A DNA stretch of 42,847 bases from Gilliamella bombi (lineage in GTDB: Bacteria > Pseudomonadota > Gammaproteobacteria > Enterobacterales > Orbaceae): positions 1 to 42,847 of the forward strand of contig NZ_FMWS01000025.1 of NCBI RefSeq assembly GCF_900103255.1, written 5' to 3'. Shown in pieces: positions 26,259 through 34,354 of the stretch. The position numbers and the translations under genes are program-made. The notes below the pieces were generated by a model. That model was given only the letters and a program-made list of their open reading frames with translations. It was not told the DNA's origin and did not search any database. Numbering within the stretch: the stretch's first letter is position 1; each line of letters begins with the position of its first letter.

Positions 26259-26676
26259 TTTCTTTCCCTTTTGACGGTTATTTGATTTTTGGATGCATTA
26301 TAAAACTATCTATTAGTCTGTCTATCTTCTTTTAAGATGTACTTAAAAATAATCTGCCAGCATAATTGCAAATTTCAACAAATCTATCATTTTGTCGGTA
26401 ATATTAAAGCAAATCAATTAACTTGATTTATTCACTGTACAATTTGATAAGTATTTAACAAACCTGTTAATAACTCAATAACATTTTAATTATTAAATAA
26501 TTTTCTAAATGATTAAATATTAATCTGAACAATTTTTGAGTTAATTTGATAACAAAAAAAATCTTTTTTTACAATTCTTGTTGAAATTTACTATGAACTC
26601 AAACAATAAAAATGCTACCCAAAAAGCGATAATATAAGAGCAACTGATTACTTGTTACATAATGATATTATGTAAA
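26259..26676. other. AT-rich intergenic gap left of the SemiSWEET gene
   Basis: No gene is visible. It contains one copy (26449-26537) of a degenerate repeat whose other copy lies at 27308-27395 on the other side of the SemiSWEET gene. The DUF1161 gene's ribosome binding site lies at the left end. Confidence 0.4.
26449..26537. repeat. Degenerate intergenic repeat, copy A
   Basis: It begins AAGTATTTAACAAACCTGTT and includes GATTAAATATTAATCT. Copy B (27308-27395) has AAACCTGTT-ATAACTC and GATTAAATATTAA in the same order and spacing. The two copies flank the SemiSWEET gene in the same orientation. Confidence 0.45.
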
Positions 26677-26940
26677 TTATAGAGCAGTAAAAAAAGCAAT
26701 TAACCCAAAAATTACTCCTGGCGAATTAGCAATTGCTAGTGGCCAATCTTTCTTTTCTTGTAGCAGCCCATAGCAGACCCATAGCGAGCAGTTAATGGAA
26801 GCGGCCAATGGTTGAATTGGGTTTGTTTTCAATCCATGCAAATTATCGATGATTTGTGGAATATAAGAAACATACATCCCTAATGACGCCACTGTAGCGA
26901 TAATACCTAAAATACGAAAAGCCTTAGATGAAAGATGCAA
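26677..26940 (-). CDS. SemiSWEET family sugar transporter
   Basis: This 87-residue protein has three membrane helices. The PQ signature (SYIPQIIDNLHG) lies at the end of helix 1, with NPIQPLAASINCSLWVCYGL in helix 2 and NSPGVIFGLIAFF in helix 3, matching SemiSWEETs, which dimerise to form a sugar uniporter. The start is probably the TTG at 26940: AGGAG lies 6 bases before it and the next ATG is inside helix 1. Its substrate cannot be told from sequence. Confidence 0.85.
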   Translation of the reverse strand: MHLSSKAFRILGIIATVASLGMYVSYIPQIIDNLHGLKTNPIQPLAASINCSLWVCYGLLQEKKDWPLAIANSPGVIFGLIAFFTAL

Positions 26941-27216
26941 AATAGTCTCCTAATATCGTTTCTGGTTTTCACCTGATGCTTGTAATTATAACGAGTTAGA
27001 ATAGTGGCAGTAAACTAACATATTTGGTTCAATGGTAAAGTATAGTTAAAAAAAGGTAAGTAATTAGCCAATTTTTAATTAATCCCTAATGTTATTTATA
27101 AGTGATTTTATATTTAATCATAATGTTATAAAAATTTTTCATTTGTTTGCATTGCGTTACAAAAGCAAATAACAAGGAAAAACTAATTTCAATAATTGGT
27201 TAAAAGGTGATATTTT

Positions 27217-27241
27217 GCTCAATTGCCTATTGAGCTTTTTT
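27217..27241 (+). terminator. Orphan rightward terminator
   Basis: GCTCAAT (27217-27223) pairs with ATTGAGC (27229-27235) around TGCCT and is followed by six T on the plus strand. No rightward gene lies between asnA (terminated at 25872) and this point, so it may end an unannotated small RNA or be a relic. The rest of 26941-27431 holds no gene; it also carries repeat copy B. Confidence 0.7.
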
Positions 27242-27307
27242 GAGTGTGGTTTATTTGCGGATAATTAAAAAAGGGACTTAAGGTATTTATTCACTTTATG
27301 ACTTAAT

Positions 27308-27395
27308 AAGTACTGAATAAACCTGTTGATAACTCTGCAATCAATTGATTATTAATATATTTATTAAAAAGATTAAATATTAAACTACCAAAAAA
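27308..27395. repeat. Degenerate intergenic repeat, copy B
   Basis: It begins AAGTACTGAATAAACCTGTT and includes GATTAAATATTAAACT. It aligns with copy A at 26449-26537 with many substitutions but conserved blocks. Confidence 0.45.
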
Positions 27396-27431
27396 TCAAT
27401 TTTATTTTATCTAAAAAAGCAAGTGTTTTTA

Positions 27432-28841
27432 TCATCTTTTTGAGATTATTTGCTGTTCAAAATGCCCATAACTTAATCTAATTGTCCCTAAGTTATCGCC
27501 AAAGTCAGCCCCTTGCGATACCGTCACTCCTTTTGATAACAGTTTATTAAGCACAGCTAATTCTTGCGCTACCGTTTTTACAGGTAAATGCGCATATAAA
27601 TGAAAGCCACCTAGTGGAGGTTGATAAGTAATCTCACCACCGAAATAGCAATCCAACCAATGCATTAACTGCTCTGCTTTGATTTGTAACGTTTGCCGTA
27701 GCTGTTGTTGATGGACAGTGTGATGATGTTGTAGATATTCTTGAGCTAATAATTGTGGCAATATACTTAACCCCGAATCAATGTGTTGCCGAATATTGGA
27801 CAGATTTTTGATAATATTACGCGGTGCCACCATCCACCCAATACGAATATTTCCCCCTATATATTTTGATAGCGATCCTAAATAGATAACTTGATTATGT
27901 TGATCCCATTTTTTTATGGGCAATACTGGCAAATTTGGTTTAAACGCTAAACTGCTATAGGCGTCATCCTCAACAATACCTATACATTGCGAACGACAAA
28001 ATGCAACAATTGCCTGTTTTCGTTTATTACTCATAACAAAGCCCATTGGGTTTTGAAATATAGGATTCAAAAATAACCACTTTATTTGATGTTGTTGTAC
28101 GCAATTTGATAGGCTTTCAAGAGTAATACCTTCATTATCACATTCAATACCATATAAACGTAATCCAGCAGCCTGAAACAAAGGTAAGGAGTAAAAATAG
28201 GAAGGAGATTCAATTCCAACTGCATCTCCTGGCTTAAGTAAACCCTGTGTAATAAGAAATAACGACTGTTGCGTGCCCGATGTAATTAAAATTTCGTTAA
28301 TATCAACTTGCATAGAAAACTGCGTTTGCATGTAAATTGCAATTTGAGCTTTAAGCGATGGTAAACCTAATTGTAATGCCTCGCTGTTTTTTTCATGCAT
28401 AATCAATTCATTTAACGAGGTATTGGGTAGCTGAAGTTTGGGAATTAAATTAGTTGGCAAATCACCATTAGCCAGATCAAAAATTTGCACTTGTTGCGCA
28501 CGCACTTGTGCCACTTTTTGTTGATAAAATGTTTTTTTATCTCGATAAAAATGGGCTGGTAAACGCCAATTGATCGATGAATAGGTTTGCACGCCCCATT
28601 TTTTATTATTGACATAAGTGCCACTGCCTCGACGTCGAAGCAGTATGCTTCGTTCAGTCAACAGCTCCAGTGCATGTACAACAGTTGAGCGGTTAATCTG
28701 TAACATTTTAGCTAGCTCCCTTTCTGAAGGTAACTTTTCGCCAGCAATCAAAATTCCTTGCTCAATATAATGTTCAATTAAGTGAGTCAATTGTTGAAAA
28801 AGTGATCCTTCAAATTGGGTTAGTTTTTGTTTTTGCCACAT
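27432..28841 (-). CDS. pdxR: MocR-family PLP-dependent regulator, PdxR-like
   Basis: This 469-residue protein fuses a GntR-type winged helix (about residues 10-80: GEKLPSERELAKMLQINRST, RRRGSGTYV) to an aminotransferase class I fold. The PLP-binding lysine is in YLGSLSKYIGGNIRIGW, near residue 330. MocR proteins of this kind sense pyridoxal phosphate and control the pdxST genes. Here the gene diverges from pdxS across 201 bases, which strongly supports the PdxR assignment. It has no clear terminator of its own. Confidence 0.85.
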   Translation of the reverse strand: MWQKQKLTQFEGSLFQQLTHLIEHYIEQGILIAGEKLPSERELAKMLQINRSTVVHALELLTERSILLRRRGSGTYVNNKKWGVQTYSSINWRLPAHFYRDKKTFYQQKVAQVRAQQVQIFDLANGDLPTNLIPKLQLPNTSLNELIMHEKNSEALQLGLPSLKAQIAIYMQTQFSMQVDINEILITSGTQQSLFLITQGLLKPGDAVGIESPSYFYSLPLFQAAGLRLYGIECDNEGITLESLSNCVQQHQIKWLFLNPIFQNPMGFVMSNKRKQAIVAFCRSQCIGIVEDDAYSSLAFKPNLPVLPIKKWDQHNQVIYLGSLSKYIGGNIRIGWMVAPRNIIKNLSNIRQHIDSGLSILPQLLAQEYLQHHHTVHQQQLRQTLQIKAEQLMHWLDCYFGGEITYQPPLGGFHLYAHLPVKTVAQELAVLNKLLSKGVTVSQGADFGDNLGTIRLSYGHFEQQIISKR

Positions 28842-28897
28842 ATTTTATTTTAGACACTTGTTTTTTTAGAAAATACATTAAAAATCAAATAAAATCA

Positions 28898-28968
28898 ATA
28901 GTCTATCTGAACTATTTTTATAATAACACCAACAAACCTAAAATTGGATGGCTTTATTATAGTCCAAT
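28898..28968. promoter_or_regulatory. Candidate PdxR operator region between pdxR and pdxS
   Basis: ATAGTC occurs twice (28898-28903 and 28959-28964), and ATTGGA (28943-28948) faces TCCAAT (28963-28968). A TATTATAGT sequence in the second element could be the pdxS -10 region. MocR regulators usually bind paired direct or inverted repeats; assignment here is by inference. Confidence 0.4.
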
Positions 28969-29042
28969 TGGCTGTTTCGTCTAACTATTTCTTTTTGAAT
29001 AATACTTTTCAAACAAGACCAATTTTCAACTAGGAGTAAAAA

Positions 29043-29930
29043 ATGAATCAAATTACAGGAACACAGACCGTTAAACGTGGTATGGCACAAATGCAAAAAG
29101 GCGGCGTAATTATGGATGTTGTTAATGCTGAACAAGCTAAAATTGCCGAACAAGCTGGTGCTGTTGCGGTAATGGCTTTAGAGCGAGTACCATCAGATAT
29201 TCGAGCTGCTGGCGGTGTCGCTCGAATGGCAGATCCTACTATTGTTGAACAAGTCATGAATGCTGTTAGCATACCTGTTATGGCTAAAGCACGTATTGGC
29301 CACATTGTTGAAGCACGTATTTTAGAATCAATGGGGGTTGATTATATTGACGAAAGCGAAGTACTAACCCCAGCCGATGAACAGTACCATCTTCTTAAAG
29401 ATGAATTTACCGTGCCTTTTGTTTGTGGTTGTCGTGATTTGGGTGAAGCACTGCGTCGAATTGGTGAAGGAGCATCAATGTTACGTACCAAAGGCGAACC
29501 AGGAACAGGGAATATTGTTGAAGCTGTTCGCCATATACGTAAAGTCAATGAGCAAATCCGTTTGGTAACAGGAAAATCAAAAGATGAGCTAATGACTTTT
29601 GCTAAAGAAATTGGCGCACCTTATGATCTTGTATTACAAGTAAAACAACTAGGTAAGTTACCAGTTGTGAATTTTGCCGCTGGTGGCGTTGCGACCCCTG
29701 CCGATGCAGCACTTATGATGCAACTAGGTGCTGATGGTGTTTTTGTTGGATCGGGCATTTTTAAATCTCAAAATCCAGAAAAATTTGCCAAAGCCATTGT
29801 GCAAGCTACTACTTATTTTGATGATTATCCACGATTAGCCGAATTATCAAAAGGATTAGGCGAGGCCATGAAAGGCATTGAAATCAGCACACTTGCTCAA
29901 TCAGAAAGAATGCAAGATCGAGGTTGGTAA
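29043..29930 (+). CDS. pdxS: Pyridoxal 5'-phosphate synthase subunit PdxS
   Basis: PdxS is the synthase subunit of the DXP-independent vitamin B6 pathway, using ribose 5-phosphate, glyceraldehyde 3-phosphate and ammonia from PdxT. The 295-residue TIM barrel has [20 protein letters not shown] (active-site Asp), VMAKARIGH (first catalytic Lys, about 82), [16 protein letters not shown] (second Lys, about 150) and [14 protein letters not shown] with [12 protein letters not shown]. The stop codon overlaps the pdxT ATG (TAATG). Confidence 0.98.
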   Translation: MNQITGTQTVKRGMAQMQKGGVIMDVVNAEQAKIAEQAGAVAVMALERVPSDIRAAGGVARMADPTIVEQVMNAVSIPVMAKARIGHIVEARILESMGVDYIDESEVLTPADEQYHLLKDEFTVPFVCGCRDLGEALRRIGEGASMLRTKGEPGTGNIVEAVRHIRKVNEQIRLVTGKSKDELMTFAKEIGAPYDLVLQVKQLGKLPVVNFAAGGVATPADAALMMQLGADGVFVGSGIFKSQNPEKFAKAIVQATTYFDDYPRLAELSKGLGEAMKGIEISTLAQSERMQDRGW

Positions 29931-30529
29931 TGGCAAAATCATCCAAACTAAGCAATGTTAAGTACATTGGTGTGCTCAACTTACAAGGAGCAGTTAGTGA
30001 GCATATTTTGATGCTAAATAGTATTGATAATGTACAAGCAACACTAGTTCAGAAACCGGAACAATTAGCTAATTTAGATGGTTTAATCATTCCCGGCGGA
30101 GAGTCGACCACAATTAGTCGATTAATTAAACAAAATAGGCTTTTAGCGCCCATTCAACAATTTGCTAAACAAGGCAAAGGAATTTTAGGTACTTGTGCTG
30201 GGCTAGTGCTTTGTGGCAAAACGACAACTCATAACGAAGTCGAATTATTAGATTTGATGGATATTTGCGTTGAACGCAATGGTTTTGGTCGGCAAATTAA
30301 CAGCTTTGAGACAATGTTAGATATACCAACTATTGGTGAGCAAATTCCAGCAGTATTTATTCGTGCTCCATATATTGCAAAAGCTGGTGAGCAAGTCAAT
30401 CAGCTAGCTTTTATTGATAATCATTGTGTAATGGCGCAGCAAGATAACATTTTGACTTGCTCATTTCATCCCGAACTAACCGTCGATAATCGAATTATGC
30501 GTTACTTTGTTGAGAAATGTTGTAATTAA
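29930..30529 (+). CDS. pdxT: Glutaminase subunit PdxT of PLP synthase
   Basis: This 199-residue class I glutaminase feeds ammonia to PdxS. It shows GVLNLQGAVSEHI, the oxyanion motif IIPGGESTTISRL, the nucleophile in GTCAGLVL (about residue 85) and the catalytic His-Glu pair in SFHPELT. The ATG at 29930 shares its A with the pdxS stop, with GAGG 7 bases upstream, so translation is coupled. No strong terminator follows before the CRISPR array. Confidence 0.97.
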   Translation: MAKSSKLSNVKYIGVLNLQGAVSEHILMLNSIDNVQATLVQKPEQLANLDGLIIPGGESTTISRLIKQNRLLAPIQQFAKQGKGILGTCAGLVLCGKTTTHNEVELLDLMDICVERNGFGRQINSFETMLDIPTIGEQIPAVFIRAPYIAKAGEQVNQLAFIDNHCVMAQQDNILTCSFHPELTVDNRIMRYFVEKCCN

Positions 30530-30649
30530 TTTATTAATATTTATTTTATATTGTTGATAATGGATTATTAATGACTAGCTTAAGCGTTCAATAAAATTTC
30601 TGAACACAGCTAATAACCATAGCCAGCTATTCTGTCGGTAGACATCCAC

Positions 30650-30667
30650 TGCCCTCGTCTGAGGGCA
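30650..30667. other. Perfect hairpin at the leader-distal end of the CRISPR array
   Basis: TGCCCTC (30650-30656) and GAGGGCA (30661-30667) flank GTCT. It overlaps the start of the degenerate last repeat and could stop pre-crRNA transcription. On the crRNA strand it precedes GTGGATGTCTACCG with no T tract. Nothing else is recognisable in 30530-30649. Confidence 0.5.
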
Positions 30668-31170
30668 TGCCACCTACTCGGCGGTAAACTGGAAATTTGA
30701 TAAAAATAAATATCCGAAATTTTTCTAAACCGCCTACTCGGCGGTAAACTTGGACGAAGCTACACCGCACATCCACGCAATTTTCTAAACCGCCTACTCG
30801 GCGGTAAACCTGTTATTGGTCTAATGACGCATCAAGCATCATTTCTAAACCGCCTACTCGGCGGTAAACATGACTTAAATTGAGACTGTACACGCTTAAG
30901 CTTTCTAAACCGCCTACTCGGCGGTAAACAAATTAAATGAAGAATTTAAGGACACGTTAGATTTCTAAACCGCCTACTCGGCGGTAAACCAATGCAAACT
31001 GATGACGGTTCAACGCATATTTTTCTAAACCGCCTACTCGGCGGTAAACTTAATAGTGATATAGCAAAATTAATGGAGGTTTTTCTAAACCGCCTACTCG
31101 GCGGTAAACATTCAGGAAGAGAATTTTTCGAATCGTGGGAATTTTCTAAACCGCCTACTCGGCGGTAAAC
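30662..31170 (-). CRISPR. Type I-F-like CRISPR array, 8 perfect repeats plus 1 degenerate, 8 spacers
   Basis: Perfect 28-base repeats start at 30722, 30782, 30842, 30902, 30962, 31022, 31082 and 31143. Spacers are 32 bases, except one of 33 (31110-31142). A degenerate repeat (30662-30689) closes the left end. In the opposite strand the repeat starts GTTTACCGCC, has a CCGCC/GGCGG hairpin and ends GGTTTAGAAA, as in type I-F. Degeneration on the left and an AT-rich leader on the right both indicate leftward transcription. No cas gene lies in the window, so interference proteins must be elsewhere or absent. Spacer targets were not searched. Confidence 0.97.
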
Positions 31171-31183
31171 TAGAAACCGATAT

Positions 31184-31211
31184 AATATAAACCTTGTTTC
31201 GCAAAAGACAA
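31184..31211 (-). promoter_or_regulatory. Likely CRISPR leader promoter
   Basis: On the minus strand TTGTCT (31211-31206) and TATATT (31189-31184) are 16 bases apart, placing a transcript start next to the first repeat at 31170. The leader probably extends right to about 31300 and contains A/T homopolymer tracts. Confidence 0.5.
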
Positions 31212-31475
31212 ATAGGATTTTTGCTTTTGAAAACCCTTTTTTTTAGAGCTTTTTTAGTGTGTTGTTTTTATTTGATTTTATTTATTGTTAAAAAAAAGGG
31301 TTAGCAATAGTTTGATCTTTTTAAAATGAGTGAAATTATCTGTTCAAAAATTCATTTCTTAACTCACCATCCAAAATATTTAAAATTTCAAGCTTTCACT
31401 AGCGACTATTTGGCATTAACAACTAACATTAGATATGAGTATTAATATGAATTAAAACAAATAAATCCCTTTAGT

Positions 31476-31505
31476 TTGCCGCATCAGGCCGATAACTGTT
31501 ATAAT
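31476..31505 (+). promoter_or_regulatory. Sigma-70 promoter for yffB-dapE
   Basis: TTGCCG (31476-31481) and TATAAT (31500-31505) with an 18-base spacer lie 34 bases before the yffB ATG. The rest of 31212-31475 shows no gene. Confidence 0.65.
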
Positions 31506-31539
31506 CTTTATTATTATTTTCAATGTTGGATCACCTACT

Positions 31540-31896
31540 ATGTACATCATCTACGGTATCAAAAACTGCAACACGATGAAAAAAGCTTTTACTTGGCTTG
31601 ATGATCATCATGTAAGCTATCAATTTCATAATTATAAAACCAACGGGCTTTCAGAGGAGCTGTTGGATGATTTTTTACAATTAGTTGATTGGCAAAGCTT
31701 GCTCAATACACGAGGTACTACTTGGCGTAAGTTAGATGAATCTATTCGTGCTGAGGTCAATAATGCTCAAACGGCTAAAAAGATTATGTTAGCCAATCCA
31801 TCTGTTTTAAAACGCCCTTTGCTTATCGATGGGAAGCGTGCATTGTTGGGCTTTTCAGAGGAACTTTATTCACAATTTATTTCGCAATCTAAATAA
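31540..31896 (+). CDS. yffB: ArsC/Spx-family reductase-like protein YffB
   Basis: This 118-residue thioredoxin-fold protein starts [20 protein letters not shown], with the single active-site cysteine of the YffB subgroup, and has [18 protein letters not shown], the cis-Pro region. The substrate is not established; glutathione-dependent thiol reduction is the usual proposal. It lies 14 bases before dapE, an arrangement conserved with E. coli, and shares its promoter. Confidence 0.92.
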   Translation: MYIIYGIKNCNTMKKAFTWLDDHHVSYQFHNYKTNGLSEELLDDFLQLVDWQSLLNTRGTTWRKLDESIRAEVNNAQTAKKIMLANPSVLKRPLLIDGKRALLGFSEELYSQFISQSK

Positions 31897-31910
31897 AAAT
31901 CGAGACCACT

Positions 31911-33050
31911 ATGATTGAACCTGTTATTGCACTGACTCAAGCACTCATCGCCGAAAAATCAATCAGTCCTGACGATAAAAATTGTCAAAAAATGATTATT
32001 GAACGGCTAAAACCGCTCGGTTTTACTATTGAAGAAGTTAATATTGGAAAGACCAAAAACTTATGGGCTTATCATGGCGAAGCTAACAGCAAAACTTTAA
32101 TGTTTGCAGGACATACCGATGTCGTACCTGCTGGTGATGAAAGCAAATGGCTTTATCCTCCGTTTTCGCCAACCATTGATGAACAAGGCGTGCTTTATGG
32201 ACGTGGTGCATCTGACATGAAAAGTGGCGTTGCTGCCATGGTTTGTGCGGCTGAAGATTTTGTTAAGCAACATCCAAATCACGCTGGGCGAGTAGCTTTT
32301 TTAATTACATCGGACGAAGAAGCCGATGCAACCGATGGCACTGTTAAGGTTGTCGATTTGCTAATGAAACGTCAAGAACGTGTTGATTATTGTATCGTGG
32401 GCGAACCGTCAAGCGATGCTGTACTTGGCGATCAAATTAAAAACGGTCGCCGTGGTTCACTAACAGCTAATTTAGTTGTGCATGGTATTCAAGGTCATGT
32501 GGCCTATCCTCACCTTGCAGATAACCCTGTCCATCGTTTTGCTCCTGCATTAAATGAACTAGTTAGCACTGTTTGGGATGAAGGCAATCAGTATTTTCCT
32601 CAAACAACTATGCAAATTGCCAATATTAATGGTGGTACAGGTGCCGAAAATGTTGTGCCGGGTGATCTAAGTGTGCAATTTAACTTTCGCTATAGTAGTG
32701 AATTGACCGATACGATAATTAAAGCGCGCGTTGAGCAAATTTTACAAAAACATAATTTGAACTATACGTTATCTTGGCGATTATCAGGACATCCTTTTTT
32801 GACGCCACAAGGCGATTTAACTAATGCTGCTGCAAGTGCTATTAAGGAATTTACCAACATTGATACCAAGCTATCGACCAGCGGCGGTACGTCGGATGGA
32901 CGCTTTATTGCTAAAATGGGCTGTCAAGTGATCGAACTAGGTGTATTAAATAAGACTATTCACAAAATCAACGAAAACGCCAACTGCAAAGATATAATTA
33001 CCTTAACTGCAATTTATAACCGCATATTAGAAAAATTACTGTTGGCATAA
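31911..33050 (+). CDS. dapE: Succinyl-diaminopimelate desuccinylase
   Basis: DapE hydrolyses N-succinyl-L,L-diaminopimelate in lysine and cell-wall synthesis using two zinc ions. The 379-residue M20-family protein shows the metal and catalytic motifs [51 protein letters not shown] and the C-terminal [16 protein letters not shown]. The dimerisation domain (about 180-290) includes [20 protein letters not shown]. The length is normal. GAGA precedes the ATG by 6 bases. Confidence 0.97.
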   Translation: MIEPVIALTQALIAEKSISPDDKNCQKMIIERLKPLGFTIEEVNIGKTKNLWAYHGEANSKTLMFAGHTDVVPAGDESKWLYPPFSPTIDEQGVLYGRGASDMKSGVAAMVCAAEDFVKQHPNHAGRVAFLITSDEEADATDGTVKVVDLLMKRQERVDYCIVGEPSSDAVLGDQIKNGRRGSLTANLVVHGIQGHVAYPHLADNPVHRFAPALNELVSTVWDEGNQYFPQTTMQIANINGGTGAENVVPGDLSVQFNFRYSSELTDTIIKARVEQILQKHNLNYTLSWRLSGHPFLTPQGDLTNAAASAIKEFTNIDTKLSTSGGTSDGRFIAKMGCQVIELGVLNKTIHKINENANCKDIITLTAIYNRILEKLLLA

Positions 33051-33054
33051 TTGC

Positions 33055-33074
33055 GGCACAATTGTTATTGTGCC
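33055..33074. other. Intercistronic hairpin between dapE and ypfN
   Basis: GGCACAAT (33055-33062) and ATTGTGCC (33067-33074) form a perfect stem around TGTT, 5 bases after the dapE stop. No T run follows, so an mRNA-stabilising or attenuating role is more likely than full termination. Confidence 0.55.
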
Positions 33075-33122
33075 TAGCTATTATAACTTGGAGATAGCGA
33101 TTTTTATCTAAGAGGAAGTACG

Positions 33123-33311
33123 ATGGAATGGCTTAAAGATTACTGGTGGATAATTGTGGTGATTTTAATTGGGATTTTTATTAATACTATTAAGGCGCTG
33201 AATCGACTAAGTTATAAAGCGTATCTTGAAAAAAAGAAAGGGATAAAACCTATCCCTTCTCAAGATGATGACGACGATTGGCCATCAACAAATTCGACGA
33301 AGAAAAAATAA
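33123..33311 (+). CDS. ypfN: UPF0370 membrane protein YpfN
   Basis: This 62-residue protein has one N-terminal membrane helix (WLKDYWWIIVVILIGIFINT), a basic middle and an acidic tail DDDDDWPS, matching E. coli YpfN. It follows dapE as in E. coli, separated by 72 bases. AGGA lies 7 bases before the ATG. The function is unknown. Confidence 0.88.
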   Translation: MEWLKDYWWIIVVILIGIFINTIKALNRLSYKAYLEKKKGIKPIPSQDDDDDWPSTNSTKKK

Positions 33312-33319
33312 CTCCCTGC

Positions 33320-34150
33320 TTAACGAAAGTCTTGGCTACTACTATCAAATAAGGCTTGATGACGGTAGCGATCAACCCACATTGCCGTTGCGCCACATAC
33401 CGCAATAGGCATAACAATTAAATTAAGCAATGGCACCATGGTAAAAAAGCTGACTATCATACCAAAAGTTAAATTATCTACCCGATCTTGCTTGAGTAAT
33501 TCACGCATACGGTGAAAAGTAATTTTGTGGTTATCAAAGGCATAATCAGCATATTGGATATTAATTTGCCAAGCGGTAAATAAAAACCAAACCACTGGCG
33601 TTACTGATTGCCCAATAACAGGAATAAAGTAAGTTAGCAGTATCGGAATTGCCCATAATAAATAGTTAACTAGTTTTTGTAGTTCACGTTTAAAAATACG
33701 AGGAAGATCCTTAATAAGACTTATCCACGACATATCTGCTGCGGGGATCCCCGTTAACTGTGCTTCAACTTGTTCAGCTAACAAGCCATTAAACGGAGCC
33801 GCTATAATATTGGTTACCGTACTAAAGAAATAACAAAACAAAATAACTAAAGCTAAAATAACCATAAAAACAATAATATAACCAAGCCAATGCAACCAAC
33901 TTGGCATATACGACACTCCCCAATCAACCATGCCCGAGATAGCCGTAAAGAACCAATAAAATAATGCTGACATAATCACAACATTGGCAATTAATGGTAA
34001 AAAAACAAATCGCTTAATGCCTGGACTAAACGCTAATGACCAACCTTTAAAAAAATACTCAATACCTGTTGTGGGTTGATTGTTTGGATTTTGAGTTTGT
34101 TTTTTTGAATGGCGATGTTGTGCTTGGTTTTCTAATTTATTTTGCGTCAC
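33320..34150 (-). CDS. cysZ: Sulfate permease CysZ
   Basis: CysZ imports sulfate for cysteine synthesis. This 276-residue protein has a polar N-terminal extension of about 30 residues, then GIEYFFKGWSLAFSPGIKRF and several membrane helices, with IIAAPFNGLLAEQVEAQLTG in the cytoplasmic part and DNHKITFHRMRELLKQDR near the end. The GTG at 34150 is chosen because AAGGA lies 7 bases before it; a TTG two codons earlier is too close to that site. Unlike in E. coli, zipA is not next to it. Confidence 0.93.
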   Translation of the reverse strand: MTQNKLENQAQHRHSKKQTQNPNNQPTTGIEYFFKGWSLAFSPGIKRFVFLPLIANVVIMSALFYWFFTAISGMVDWGVSYMPSWLHWLGYIIVFMVILALVILFCYFFSTVTNIIAAPFNGLLAEQVEAQLTGIPAADMSWISLIKDLPRIFKRELQKLVNYLLWAIPILLTYFIPVIGQSVTPVVWFLFTAWQINIQYADYAFDNHKITFHRMRELLKQDRVDNLTFGMIVSFFTMVPLLNLIVMPIAVCGATAMWVDRYRHQALFDSSSQDFR

Positions 34151-34354
34151 ATTCAATTCCTTTTTAATTAAAACGAATTATGTTGAAACTAGTTAAGTTT
34201 AAACTAGTTGGGTAAAAATTAAGTTGAACTTAAACATGGTAACTATTGTAAACATAGCCCTTGGTAACCTGCAATGATAATCAGCTATCTTTATTATTGG
34301 TTTTTTCGTCAAAAAGCACATTATTGCCATTATTTACTAACTATGAATCGCTAA

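Noticed and set aside
29048-29548. Long antisense readings inside pdxS
   Set aside because: They overlap a highly conserved enzyme gene and have no protein-like motifs.
31110-31142. The 33-base spacer as evidence of a second CRISPR type
   Set aside because: One-base spacer length variation is normal in type I-F arrays and the flanking repeats are identical.
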